From assembly GCA_902558205.1 (NCBI GenBank), contig CACECY010000003.1:1-56747 (forward strand): a stretch of 56,747 nucleotides of DNA, given 5' to 3'. Under the pieces are notes generated by a model, which was not told the DNA's origin, ran no database searches, and was given only the letters and a program-made list of their open reading frames with translations. Of the stretch, positions 9,073 to 16,539 are shown piece by piece. Source of the DNA: an uncultured Pelagibacteraceae bacterium (GTDB lineage: Bacteria > Pseudomonadota > Alphaproteobacteria > Pelagibacterales > Pelagibacteraceae). A program made the translations under genes and the position numbers. Positions within the stretch are counted from its first letter, which is position 1. Each line of letters opens with the position of its first letter.

Positions 9073-10290
9073 TTAAGTTTTTATAATATTGTGCTCAGGG
9101 CCAAAAGGAAATTTTGTAATGTTTTCTGCACCATTTTTGCCTATTATCAGAATGTCATGTTCTCTATAACCTCCTGCCCCTGGCTTTCCCTCTGGTATCA
9201 TAATCATAGGCTCCATTGAGATAACCATATTTTCCTCTAAAACAGTATCAATATCTTCTCTAAGCTCTAATCCAGCTTCTCTTCCATAAAAATGAGAAAG
9301 AACACCAAATGAATGACCGTAACCAAAAGTTCGGTATTGAAGATAGCCAAGTTCTGCAAATAATTCATTGAGCTCGTGACAAATTTCTGAACATTTCGCA
9401 CCTGGTTTAATTAATTCCAATCCACGTTTATGAACTTTGATATTTGCCTCCCATGCTTTTAAAGATGCCTCATCTGCTTGATCTAAAAATAAAGTTCTTT
9501 CAAGTGCTGTATAATAACCTGAAATCATAGGAAATGTATTAAGGGAAATGATGTCTCCTTTTTGAAGTTTTCTATTTGTTTTCGGGTTATGAGCCCCATC
9601 AGTATTAATTCCTGACTGAAGCCATACCCAGGTATCCATATACTCTGCTCCAGGATAAGATTTTGCAATTTCTCTTTCCATCTTATCTCTTCCAGAAATT
9701 GCAATTTCTAACTCTGTATTGCCTTCTCTAATATTTTTAACAATTTCCTCACCTCCAAGGTCAGCAATTCGTGCTCCATTTCTTATAATCTCTATTTCTT
9801 CATAAGATTTGATCATCCTTAAATTCATTAAATCTTTAGCAACATCTGAAAAGACTGAAAATGAGAACAATGAACCAATTTTATCTCTCATATCTAGCGT
9901 AATATGATCATATTCAAGCCCTATATACTTTGGTGGCTCGTCTCTACCAATAATTGATACTATTGCTTTTAAAAAATTATCTCTTTTCCAATCTGTATAA
10001 ATAATATTATCACAATGTGATCTCCTCCACGGCTGACTTGCATCTATATTAGCTGAAATTGTAGAGATTTTATCTTTAGTTATAACACATCCATAAGGCC
10101 TTCCAAAAGAACAATAAATAAAACCTGTATAATAAGCAATGTTATGCATTGAAGTTAAAATAATCATATCTAAATTATTTTTTTCCATCACTTTCCTTAA
10201 ATTAAGAACTCTTTGAGAGTATTCTTTATTTGAAAAAGGGAGTTTTGCTTTTTCTCCATTTTTTAATTCAAAAAAATCTGGTCTTTCCAT
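9073..10290 (-). CDS. creatinase (creatine amidinohydrolase) or close homologue, M24 fold
   Basis: Creatinase hydrolyses creatine to sarcosine and urea using a metal-free pita-bread fold. The 405-residue product aligns by eye along its whole length with Pseudomonas putida creatinase: YCSFGRPYGCVITKD, SANIDASQPWRR, YTDWKRDNF, GINTDGAHNPKT, GYYTALERTLFLD, FGYGHSFGVLSHFYGREAG and SMEPMIM. The residues corresponding to catalytic His232, Glu262 and Glu358 are all kept, each shifted by about one position. Metal-binding Asp/His sets of true aminopeptidase P enzymes are not all present, supporting creatinase over a peptidase. It sits 13 nt after an EamA gene and 5 nt before the amidinotransferase. 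Guanidinoacetate is a credible alternative substrate, given that neighbour. Confidence 0.9.
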   Translation of the reverse strand: MERPDFFELKNGEKAKLPFSNKEYSQRVLNLRKVMEKNNLDMIILTSMHNIAYYTGFIYCSFGRPYGCVITKDKISTISANIDASQPWRRSHCDNIIYTDWKRDNFLKAIVSIIGRDEPPKYIGLEYDHITLDMRDKIGSLFSFSVFSDVAKDLMNLRMIKSYEEIEIIRNGARIADLGGEEIVKNIREGNTELEIAISGRDKMEREIAKSYPGAEYMDTWVWLQSGINTDGAHNPKTNRKLQKGDIISLNTFPMISGYYTALERTLFLDQADEASLKAWEANIKVHKRGLELIKPGAKCSEICHELNELFAELGYLQYRTFGYGHSFGVLSHFYGREAGLELREDIDTVLEENMVISMEPMIMIPEGKPGAGGYREHDILIIGKNGAENITKFPFGPEHNIIKT

Positions 10291-10303
10291 ATTATTATTT
10301 TGA

Positions 10304-11209
10304 TTAATTTAATCCGATATATCTTTTATTCCATCTCATTATTAAACTATAATAAAATAAAGATATAAACAAAAAGAAGCCGCCAATAATTGTGTTGGAA
10401 TCAGGTATTTCATTAATTCCAAACAAAGGTAACCATACCCAAAAAATTCCTCCAATAACTTCTGTTAAAGATAATAAAGTCAATTCAGCAGCAGGAATTG
10501 CTTTAGATCCTATTGAATATAAAATTAAACCTAAACATACTAAAGTCCCATGTAATGAAAATAAAGAACTGTTATAGCTTGTTGAAAAAAATACTTGTCC
10601 TTTGAACAAAATTATAATTGTAGCAAATACAAAACAAAAGAATCCTGCAAAAGCAACTGTTGTAAATTTAGGAGTTTCTTTTCTCCATCTTAAAGTAACT
10701 GAGAAAACAGAAAAACCTACAGAAGAAGTAATTCCAAAAATGAATCCTACTAGAGAGTTTTCTCCAGTGTTCCCAAATGCCATAATAGCAATTCCAACTG
10801 TAGCAATGATAATTGATATCCAAACATTTGTTGAAATTTGCTCTTTTAAAAAAATAAAAGCCAATAGTGCTGTAAAAAAGGGCATAGCTGCTAAACACAA
10901 CAATGTAATAGCAGCTGTAGTATTTGTTATTGAATAAATAAAAGAAATCATAGCAATCCCAAGGCCTGAACCACCTAAAATTCCTGATATTCCTATTTTC
11001 AAGTAGTTCTTCCAAAATTTAGTACCCTCCTCAAAATAAAGATAAAGGTTAAGTAATGTAAAAATTGTAAGGCCTCTTCCAAAAATATATTGCCAGGGTA
11101 CTAGGTTTGGATTATCCATATATCTGACTACTAAAGGTCCGAAAGACCATAATATACCTGCAAACAAAACAACGGGAACTGCAATTCTAGGATTTCTTAA
11201 TTCAAGCAT
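10304..11209 (-). CDS. EamA-family (DMT) permease of the guanidino cassette
   Basis: The 301-residue product has about ten membrane helices in two EamA repeats. Typical segments are AGILWSFGPLVVRYMDNPN in helix 1, FLKEQIS at the end of the first repeat, and PAAELTLLSLTEVIGGIFWVW in the second. Its stop codon is 13 nt before the creatinase start, so it is probably the first gene of a three-gene operon with creatinase and amidinotransferase. That context suggests transport of a guanidino compound, creatine, sarcosine or an amino acid, or export of a product such as urea; sequence alone cannot choose. The gene follows moeA after 52 nt that must hold the operon's promoter, if it has its own. Confidence 0.87.
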   Translation of the reverse strand: MLELRNPRIAVPVVLFAGILWSFGPLVVRYMDNPNLVPWQYIFGRGLTIFTLLNLYLYFEEGTKFWKNYLKIGISGILGGSGLGIAMISFIYSITNTTAAITLLCLAAMPFFTALLAFIFLKEQISTNVWISIIIATVGIAIMAFGNTGENSLVGFIFGITSSVGFSVFSVTLRWRKETPKFTTVAFAGFFCFVFATIIILFKGQVFFSTSYNSSLFSLHGTLVCLGLILYSIGSKAIPAAELTLLSLTEVIGGIFWVWLPLFGINEIPDSNTIIGGFFLFISLFYYSLIMRWNKRYIGLN

Positions 11210-11261
11210 TCGCGAGAGAATAATTCTAAAAATTTACAACTACAACAAAATTTTAAGGACT

Positions 11262-12509
11262 TTAGTCTAAAATTTTATTTGAAATGTTTGGAAAAAAACA
11301 ATCAATAATTTGACCCTTTTTAAATTTTGATTGTCCATTAGGTAACACTGCCCATATATTTGATCTAACAAAAGAGTTAATTCTAAAGGACTCTTGACCG
11401 GGTAAAAGTTCTACCTGTACTTTACCATTTTTAGTTGTGTTAAGTTTGCTTTTTACAAATCTTGTTATGTTATTCTTTTTTTTAAAACTATTTTTCAATA
11501 TTGCTTTAATTGGTTTTTCTGGGGTCAAATTTAATATATTTTCCAAATAAGGATAAACAAAAAACCTAAAACATGCTGAAGATGAAATTGGATTTCCAGG
11601 TAACCCAAATATCGCTTTTTGTCTAATTCTTGCAAATAATATTGGTTTTCCTGGCCTAATCATTACACTCTTAAAATATTGTGTGGTTTTAAATTTTTTT
11701 ACAATATTAGGAACATAATCAAATTTGCCTGCTGATACTGCTCCAGAAGTTAAAATAATATCAAATTTTGAATTTAAGATTTTTTTAATTTTTGATCTAA
11801 ATAAACTTTGATGGTTATCTCTCAAAATACCAGCATTTTTAAAATTAAATAAAAAATTTTTACTTAAATTTTCAATATAATGACTATTTGAATTTCTTAC
11901 TTTCCAATTCGGAATTTTATTAGAATTAGATATTTCATTACCTGTAGAGAAAAAAATAATATTTATTTTTTTCTTAACTTTTATTTTCTGAACCCCCAAT
12001 GTTTTAAGAGCTAAAATATGATTTGGTTGAATAATTGTCCCTTTTTTAATAATCAATTGTCCTTTTTTATAATCTGATCCTTTAAATCTTACATGATTAT
12101 TTTTACTTACTTTATTATCAATTATAATAGATTTTGGATTATGTATATTGGGATAAAAATTAATCTTTTCAATTGGTATTATAGTATTAAAGGGTTTTGA
12201 AATTATTCCTCCAGTCATAATCTCAATTGTATTAAATTTTTTTACTCTTTTATTAAATGGTTTATTCCCTGCTGCAATAGATCCTACAATTATAAATTGC
12301 TTTGGTTTTTTTTTACTTAGATTTTTTGTGTCCTTTGAGTTAATTGCAAAACCATCGAAAGCAGCATTGTCACCTAATGGATGGTTAGATGGAGAAATAA
12401 TATCTTTTGCAACAACTCGATTTAAAGAATTTTTACTTAAAATTTCTTCATCTTGAATTTGAATTTTTGCTTTTTTTAAAATTTTTTTTGCTTGTTGATA
12501 ATTAATCAT
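11262..12509 (-). CDS. moeA: molybdopterin molybdenumtransferase
   Basis: MoeA inserts molybdate into adenylylated molybdopterin to form the molybdenum cofactor. The 415-residue product keeps the family order: an N-terminal segment DNAAFDGFAINS around residues 48-59, the molybdopterin-binding domain with ILTSGAVSAGKFDYV around residues 250-265, and RPGKPILFARIRQKAIFGLP with GNPISSSACF after it. The usual TSGGVS is TSGAVS here. The start overlaps the end of mobA by 8 nt, giving a mobA-moeA operon. The formate dehydrogenase operon that needs this cofactor starts just beyond mobA on the other strand. The composition is very lysine-rich, in line with the AT-rich genome. Confidence 0.93.
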   Translation of the reverse strand: MINYQQAKKILKKAKIQIQDEEILSKNSLNRVVAKDIISPSNHPLGDNAAFDGFAINSKDTKNLSKKKPKQFIIVGSIAAGNKPFNKRVKKFNTIEIMTGGIISKPFNTIIPIEKINFYPNIHNPKSIIIDNKVSKNNHVRFKGSDYKKGQLIIKKGTIIQPNHILALKTLGVQKIKVKKKINIIFFSTGNEISNSNKIPNWKVRNSNSHYIENLSKNFLFNFKNAGILRDNHQSLFRSKIKKILNSKFDIILTSGAVSAGKFDYVPNIVKKFKTTQYFKSVMIRPGKPILFARIRQKAIFGLPGNPISSSACFRFFVYPYLENILNLTPEKPIKAILKNSFKKKNNITRFVKSKLNTTKNGKVQVELLPGQESFRINSFVRSNIWAVLPNGQSKFKKGQIIDCFFPNISNKILD

Positions 12510-13125
12510 TTAAAATTTTTTCTGCCATTTCTAAATCTTCTTTAGTGTTAATATTAAAGAATGGATCTTGTTTTTCAAAAGTCATATTAATTATCCTAAC
12601 ACCAATATCATTAGCCCATCTTTCAACTTTTCTAGTTCCTATTTCAAGATCTTTATCCAATTGATCGACTAAATGAACTGACCATAAACCAAATATATTA
12701 TGTCTTTTTTCACCAGATTTCATAAAAAATAATTCACTTTCTTTTTCGTTAACTCTTTTTAAAAAATCATTAAAATTATCAATTTTAAAAAAAGGTGTGT
12801 CTGAAGGAAAAGATGCAATCCACTGATATTTCTTATTATTATCCTTTACCCATTTCATGGCGCTAAAAATACCTCCTAATGGTCCTAAGTTTTTTTTAAA
12901 ATCTTCAATCTTTATAATCTTGTCTGAATTTAAGTATTGAATTGAGCTATTAGCGACAATTAACACTTCATTAAAATCATCCAAAATTTCTTTGAGAATA
13001 TAATCAATAAGCATTTTGCCTCCTAATTTAGCTTGAGATTTATCTTCACCAAATCGTTTTGATTTTCCTCCAGCTAGTACTACAGGCAAAATATTGTTAT
13101 GTTGCATAATAAAAATATAAAACAT
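12502..13125 (-). CDS. mobA: molybdenum cofactor guanylyltransferase
   Basis: MobA attaches GMP to the molybdenum cofactor, giving the bis-MGD form used by formate dehydrogenases. The glycosyltransferase-like nucleotide-binding start PVVLAGGKSKRFGEDKS and the following KLGGKMLIDYIL identify the family, with GPLGGIFSAM and FPSDTPFF (the Asp metal ligand) further in. The frame is open from 13125, but the ATG at 13107 gives a protein beginning MQHNNILPVVLAGG that fits the family start better (201 residues instead of 207). It is the first gene of the mobA-moeA pair and is divergent from the formate dehydrogenase operon; the 24 nt between the longest frames must hold at least part of both promoters. 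Confidence 0.92.
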   Translation of the reverse strand: MFYIFIMQHNNILPVVLAGGKSKRFGEDKSQAKLGGKMLIDYILKEILDDFNEVLIVANSSIQYLNSDKIIKIEDFKKNLGPLGGIFSAMKWVKDNNKKYQWIASFPSDTPFFKIDNFNDFLKRVNEKESELFFMKSGEKRHNIFGLWSVHLVDQLDKDLEIGTRKVERWANDIGVRIINMTFEKQDPFFNINTKEDLEMAEKILND

Positions 13126-13149
13126 TAAAAATTGAATTAAAGAAATTAA

Positions 13150-13545
13150 ATGGATTTACGAATTTTAGAAATAGCCTCTCATACCGATAATAATAAGGTT
13201 TTAACCAATCCAACTCACAATTTTAAAAACAAAAATCCTCTTTGTGGGGATGAAATGGAAATAAGTCTTGTTGTTAAAGATGAAATTGTGAAAGATATGG
13301 GATATCAATGTAAATCTTGTGTTTATTGTCAAGCATCTGTCAGCTTATTATCAAGAAAAATAAAGAATAAGAAAGTAGATGAAATTAAAAACTTTATATC
13401 ACTCTCAGAAAAAATATTTGAAGATGCAAAATTTAATTTAAGCAAACATTGGAATGATTTTAAGGAATTATTTGACAAAAAAAATATCTCTAGGAAAGAA
13501 TGTCTACTTCTTCCTTTAAGAACTGTACTTAAAGCACTTAAATAA
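13150..13545 (+). CDS. NifU/IscU-like iron-sulfur scaffold protein
   Basis: The 131-residue product has the three-cysteine arrangement of NifU N-domain and SufU proteins: Cys in NPLCGDEM (near residue 32), Cys in GYQCKSCVYCQAS (near residues 52-58), and Cys in SRKECLLLP near the end. Scaffold proteins of this fold assemble or transfer Fe-S clusters. The middle segment carries three cysteines in a C-x2-C-x2-C pattern where the family usually has C-x2-C, and the HSCQ-like region of classical IscU is not seen. It heads the formate dehydrogenase operon, whose two large subunits need many Fe-S clusters, so a dedicated delivery role is reasonable inference. The general housekeeping scaffold is expected elsewhere. 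Confidence 0.8.
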   Translation: MDLRILEIASHTDNNKVLTNPTHNFKNKNPLCGDEMEISLVVKDEIVKDMGYQCKSCVYCQASVSLLSRKIKNKKVDEIKNFISLSEKIFEDAKFNLSKHWNDFKELFDKKNISRKECLLLPLRTVLKALK

Positions 13546-13546
13546 A

Positions 13547-14023
13547 ATGATAAAAATAAATAAAGAAATTTTTAAAAAAGCTTTGTTAGCTGGAATTTTT
13601 TCAGCATTTACAATTGGTGTCCTTACAGTTTTAACCTACAAAACTGCTCTAGGTTTATTCATCGCTGGATCATTTGGATCTTCAATGGTTTTATTATTTG
13701 GTTTTCCAGAAAGTCCATTTGCTCAACCAAAAAATGTTTTTTTTGGTCATTTAGTTACAGCACTTGTTGGTGTAGTCTTTGTTATTTTTATTCCTCTACC
13801 TATGTATATTAATATAGCATTAGCTGTGGGAGTTGGAATTTTTTTTATGATTTTGTTAAATATTGTCCATCCACCCGCTGGGGGTAACCCAATAATGGTA
13901 ATTATTGGAAGTGTTTCATATGATTACTTGCTAAGTCCAATAATTTTTGGGTGTATCATTATAATTTCATTAGCAATATTAATTAATAAATTTTTACTTA
14001 AAAAGAATTATCCGTTAAAATGA
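13547..14023 (+). CDS. HPP-family integral membrane protein
   Basis: This 158-residue protein has about four or five membrane helices and carries the family signature HPPAGGNP near residues 108-115, preceded by SFGSSMVLLFGFPESPFAQPKN near 42-60. HPP proteins are poorly characterised; chloroplast and cyanobacterial members have been linked to nitrite transport. The start is an ATG 1 nt after the NifU-like gene, and fdhD follows after 4 nt, so it is embedded in the formate dehydrogenase operon. Movement of formate, nitrite or another small anion is a plausible inference from this setting; no residue in the sequence proves it. Confidence 0.85.
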   Translation: MIKINKEIFKKALLAGIFSAFTIGVLTVLTYKTALGLFIAGSFGSSMVLLFGFPESPFAQPKNVFFGHLVTALVGVVFVIFIPLPMYINIALAVGVGIFFMILLNIVHPPAGGNPIMVIIGSVSYDYLLSPIIFGCIIIISLAILINKFLLKKNYPLK

Positions 14024-14027
14024 TTTA

Positions 14028-14867
14028 ATGAATTCTAAGTATAAGGTTCTCAAATTTAAAAAAAATAAATTTGAAAATACCAATGATTTAATTTCGATAG
14101 AAGAGCCTCTTGAAATTTCACTTAAATATCAAGATCAAAATAAATGGATAACTAGTAATCTATCAATCACAATGAGAACACCGGGTCATGATGAAGATTT
14201 AGTAAGAGGTTTTTTATTTAACGAACAAATAATTCAAAACTTAAATGAAATAAAAGAAATAGAAAGTATCGGCAACAAAGTTGGTCAATACAATATTCAA
14301 AATAAAATATTAATTACTTTAGATAATTCAAAAAATATTAATATTTCTAAAATAAAGAGAGATTTTTTAACAAATTCATCATGTGGGGTTTGTGGTAAAT
14401 CATCACTTGATGCTTTAGAAATTATCAAAAAAGAAAAAGTGTCTAATATAGAACCCAAATTATCTAAAGAAACTATTATTAAATCACCATCAGTATTGAG
14501 AGATAATCAATCTGAATTTTCAAAGACAGGTGGAATTCATGCAAGTGGTTTGTTTTCCTCAGATGGAAAATTAATATCTTTAAGAGAAGACGTGGGTAGA
14601 CATAACGCCTTAGATAAAATGATAGGAAATGCCTTGTATAAAAACCAAATTAATCCAAAAAATCAGTTCATCACATGCTCAGGACGTCTAAATTTTGAAC
14701 TAGTCCAGAAAGTTTTGATGACAAATATTGGCCTAATGATTGGTGTGGGTGCGCCAACTAGTCTAGCAATAGATCTTGCGAATAGGTTTGACATGACCTT
14801 GATAGGTTTCGTAAAAGAGGATAGTTTTAACGTTTACACAAATAACCAAAAAGTTATTATAAATTAG
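14028..14867 (+). CDS. fdhD: formate dehydrogenase accessory sulfurtransferase
   Basis: FdhD passes sulfur from a cysteine desulfurase to the molybdenum cofactor of formate dehydrogenase; without it the enzyme is inactive. The 279-residue product has the essential loop SSCGVCGKSSLDAL (around residues 117-130) with the two conserved cysteines, then GGIHASGLF, REDVGRHNALDKMIGNAL and SGRLNFELVQK. These cover the whole family fold. The gene lies between the HPP gene and fdsB in one operon, and the two coding regions are separated by 16 nt from fdsB. Its presence next to the catalytic subunits confirms that the following MopB protein is a formate dehydrogenase, not a nitrate reductase. Confidence 0.95.
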   Translation: MNSKYKVLKFKKNKFENTNDLISIEEPLEISLKYQDQNKWITSNLSITMRTPGHDEDLVRGFLFNEQIIQNLNEIKEIESIGNKVGQYNIQNKILITLDNSKNINISKIKRDFLTNSSCGVCGKSSLDALEIIKKEKVSNIEPKLSKETIIKSPSVLRDNQSEFSKTGGIHASGLFSSDGKLISLREDVGRHNALDKMIGNALYKNQINPKNQFITCSGRLNFELVQKVLMTNIGLMIGVGAPTSLAIDLANRFDMTLIGFVKEDSFNVYTNNQKVIIN

Positions 14868-14883
14868 AATTGCAGAAAATTTA

Positions 14884-16539
14884 GTGTCAAAAAATATTAG
14901 TAATTTATCTGGTAGAATTGGTTTAAAAGACAACCTATTTAAAAAGATGTCTGAAAACGTTCTTAACGACTCTCCAAAAGATATTAAAGATATTGCTAAA
15001 GAATATAATTTGGGAGTTTCAACCATTCACGGGGCAGAGAGTTTTTATGAGTTTTTAAGACCATCTCACAGAGAAAAAAAAGCTTTTGTTTGTAATGGCA
15101 GTGCGTGCATGTGTGCTGGAACTCAAGAAAAACTGAAAGAAACCCTAAAATCTAAACTTGGAAATGACAAAGTAGGAGAAATGTTTTGTTTGGGTCACTG
15201 CTATGAAAATCACGCATTCCACTATGATGGAGAAAACTATGCGGGAAAAGATATAGAAAAGATTGATCAAATTTTAAAAGGAGAAGATATTAAACAAGAA
15301 AAATTTTATTCTAAAAGTTATGCAACAACTAGCTTTTTGATGGATGATAAACTTTTGTCAACAGATCAATTTAAAGAACAGCTAAAAAAATTTTTAAAAA
15401 CAGATAAAAAAGAAATCATTAAATCTTTACTAGACTCGAACCTTACAGGAAGAGGTGGCGCAGGTTTTCCAACAGGAATGAAATGGGATTTTTGTAGTAA
15501 AGCAAAAGGTGATAAAAAATATGTTATTTGTAACGCTGATGAAGGAGACTCAGGTGCATTTTCAGATAGATACCTTTTAGAGGATCAACCCTTAAAGGTT
15601 ATTTTTGGAATGGTAATGTGCGGCCTGGTAATTGGTGGTGATGAAGGAGTATTATATATCAGAGGTGAATATCCAAAATCTATAGAGGCAATAAATGGAT
15701 GCATCAATGAACTTAAAAAATTAAACTTGCTTGGTGAAAGTATTTTAGGTACTGACTTTTCTTTTGATCTTGGAATTTGCATTGGTCAGGGTGCATACAT
15801 ATGTGGAGAAGAAACTGCTTTAATTGCATCTATAGAAGGAAGACGAGCAGAAGTAGATGTTAGACCTCCTTTCCCAGTTACAGAGGGACTTTATAAAAAA
15901 CCAACCGTAGTTAACAATGTTGAAACTTTAGCAGCAGCAACTGGAATTTTAATAAATGGTGCAGAAAAATTTTCATCAATTGGAAATAAAAAATCTGCAG
16001 GAACTAAACTAGTTTGTTTAGATAGTTTTTTTAATAATCCTGGTGTTTATGAAATTGATATGGGAACACCAATGAAAAAAATATTTAATGAAATAGGCGG
16101 TGGATATAAAGAACCTGTTAAAGCGTTTCAAATTGGTGGACCTTTGGGTGGTGTAGTTCCAATAGATGAAATTGAAAATCTAAATTTAGATTTTCAAGAA
16201 TTTGGTTCTAAGGGTTTTATGTTAGGTCATGCAAGTGTTGTGAGTATTCCCAAAGATTTTCCGATGACAGAATATATTCATCATTTATTTGAATTCTCTG
16301 CTGAAGAATCATGTGGAAAATGTTTTCCTGGAAGATTGGGTTCTTACAGAGGTAAAGAAATGTTTGATCAACTTAAGAAAAAGACAGCTAAAATTCCACT
16401 AAAATTATTAAATGAATTATTAGTTACCATGCAAAAAGGCTGTTTATGTGCTCTTTGTGGGGCAATACCTACTCCCATTATGAACATCTTAAAGTATTTT
16501 GGTGATGAAATTAAAAGTGATATGGTAAAAGATAATTAA
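14884..16539 (+). CDS. fdsB: NAD-dependent formate dehydrogenase, fused FdsG-FdsB (NuoE-NuoF type) subunit
   Basis: This 551-residue subunit takes electrons from the catalytic subunit to NAD. Residues 1-140 form a NuoE-like thioredoxin-fold [2Fe-2S] domain with CNGSAC near 70-75 and CLGHC near 102-106. The rest is NuoF-like: the FMN and NADH site GRGGAGFPTGMKW near 190, CNADEGDSGAFSDRY near 216, and a [4Fe-4S] site made by ESCGKCFPGR near 475 and CLCALC near 519. In Rhodobacter capsulatus the same parts are separate FdsG and FdsB proteins, so this is a fused version. It starts with GTG at 14884; no better ATG lies nearby. Its stop overlaps the fdsA start by one base. Confidence 0.94.
   Translation: MSKNISNLSGRIGLKDNLFKKMSENVLNDSPKDIKDIAKEYNLGVSTIHGAESFYEFLRPSHREKKAFVCNGSACMCAGTQEKLKETLKSKLGNDKVGEMFCLGHCYENHAFHYDGENYAGKDIEKIDQILKGEDIKQEKFYSKSYATTSFLMDDKLLSTDQFKEQLKKFLKTDKKEIIKSLLDSNLTGRGGAGFPTGMKWDFCSKAKGDKKYVICNADEGDSGAFSDRYLLEDQPLKVIFGMVMCGLVIGGDEGVLYIRGEYPKSIEAINGCINELKKLNLLGESILGTDFSFDLGICIGQGAYICGEETALIASIEGRRAEVDVRPPFPVTEGLYKKPTVVNNVETLAAATGILINGAEKFSSIGNKKSAGTKLVCLDSFFNNPGVYEIDMGTPMKKIFNEIGGGYKEPVKAFQIGGPLGGVVPIDEIENLNLDFQEFGSKGFMLGHASVVSIPKDFPMTEYIHHLFEFSAEESCGKCFPGRLGSYRGKEMFDQLKKKTAKIPLKLLNELLVTMQKGCLCALCGAIPTPIMNILKYFGDEIKSDMVKDN

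Noticed and set aside
10392-11015. Open frames opposite and inside the EamA gene of the guanidino cassette
   Set aside because: They overlap the real frame with unnatural composition (Tyr/Phe/Cys-rich), as expected from shadow frames.
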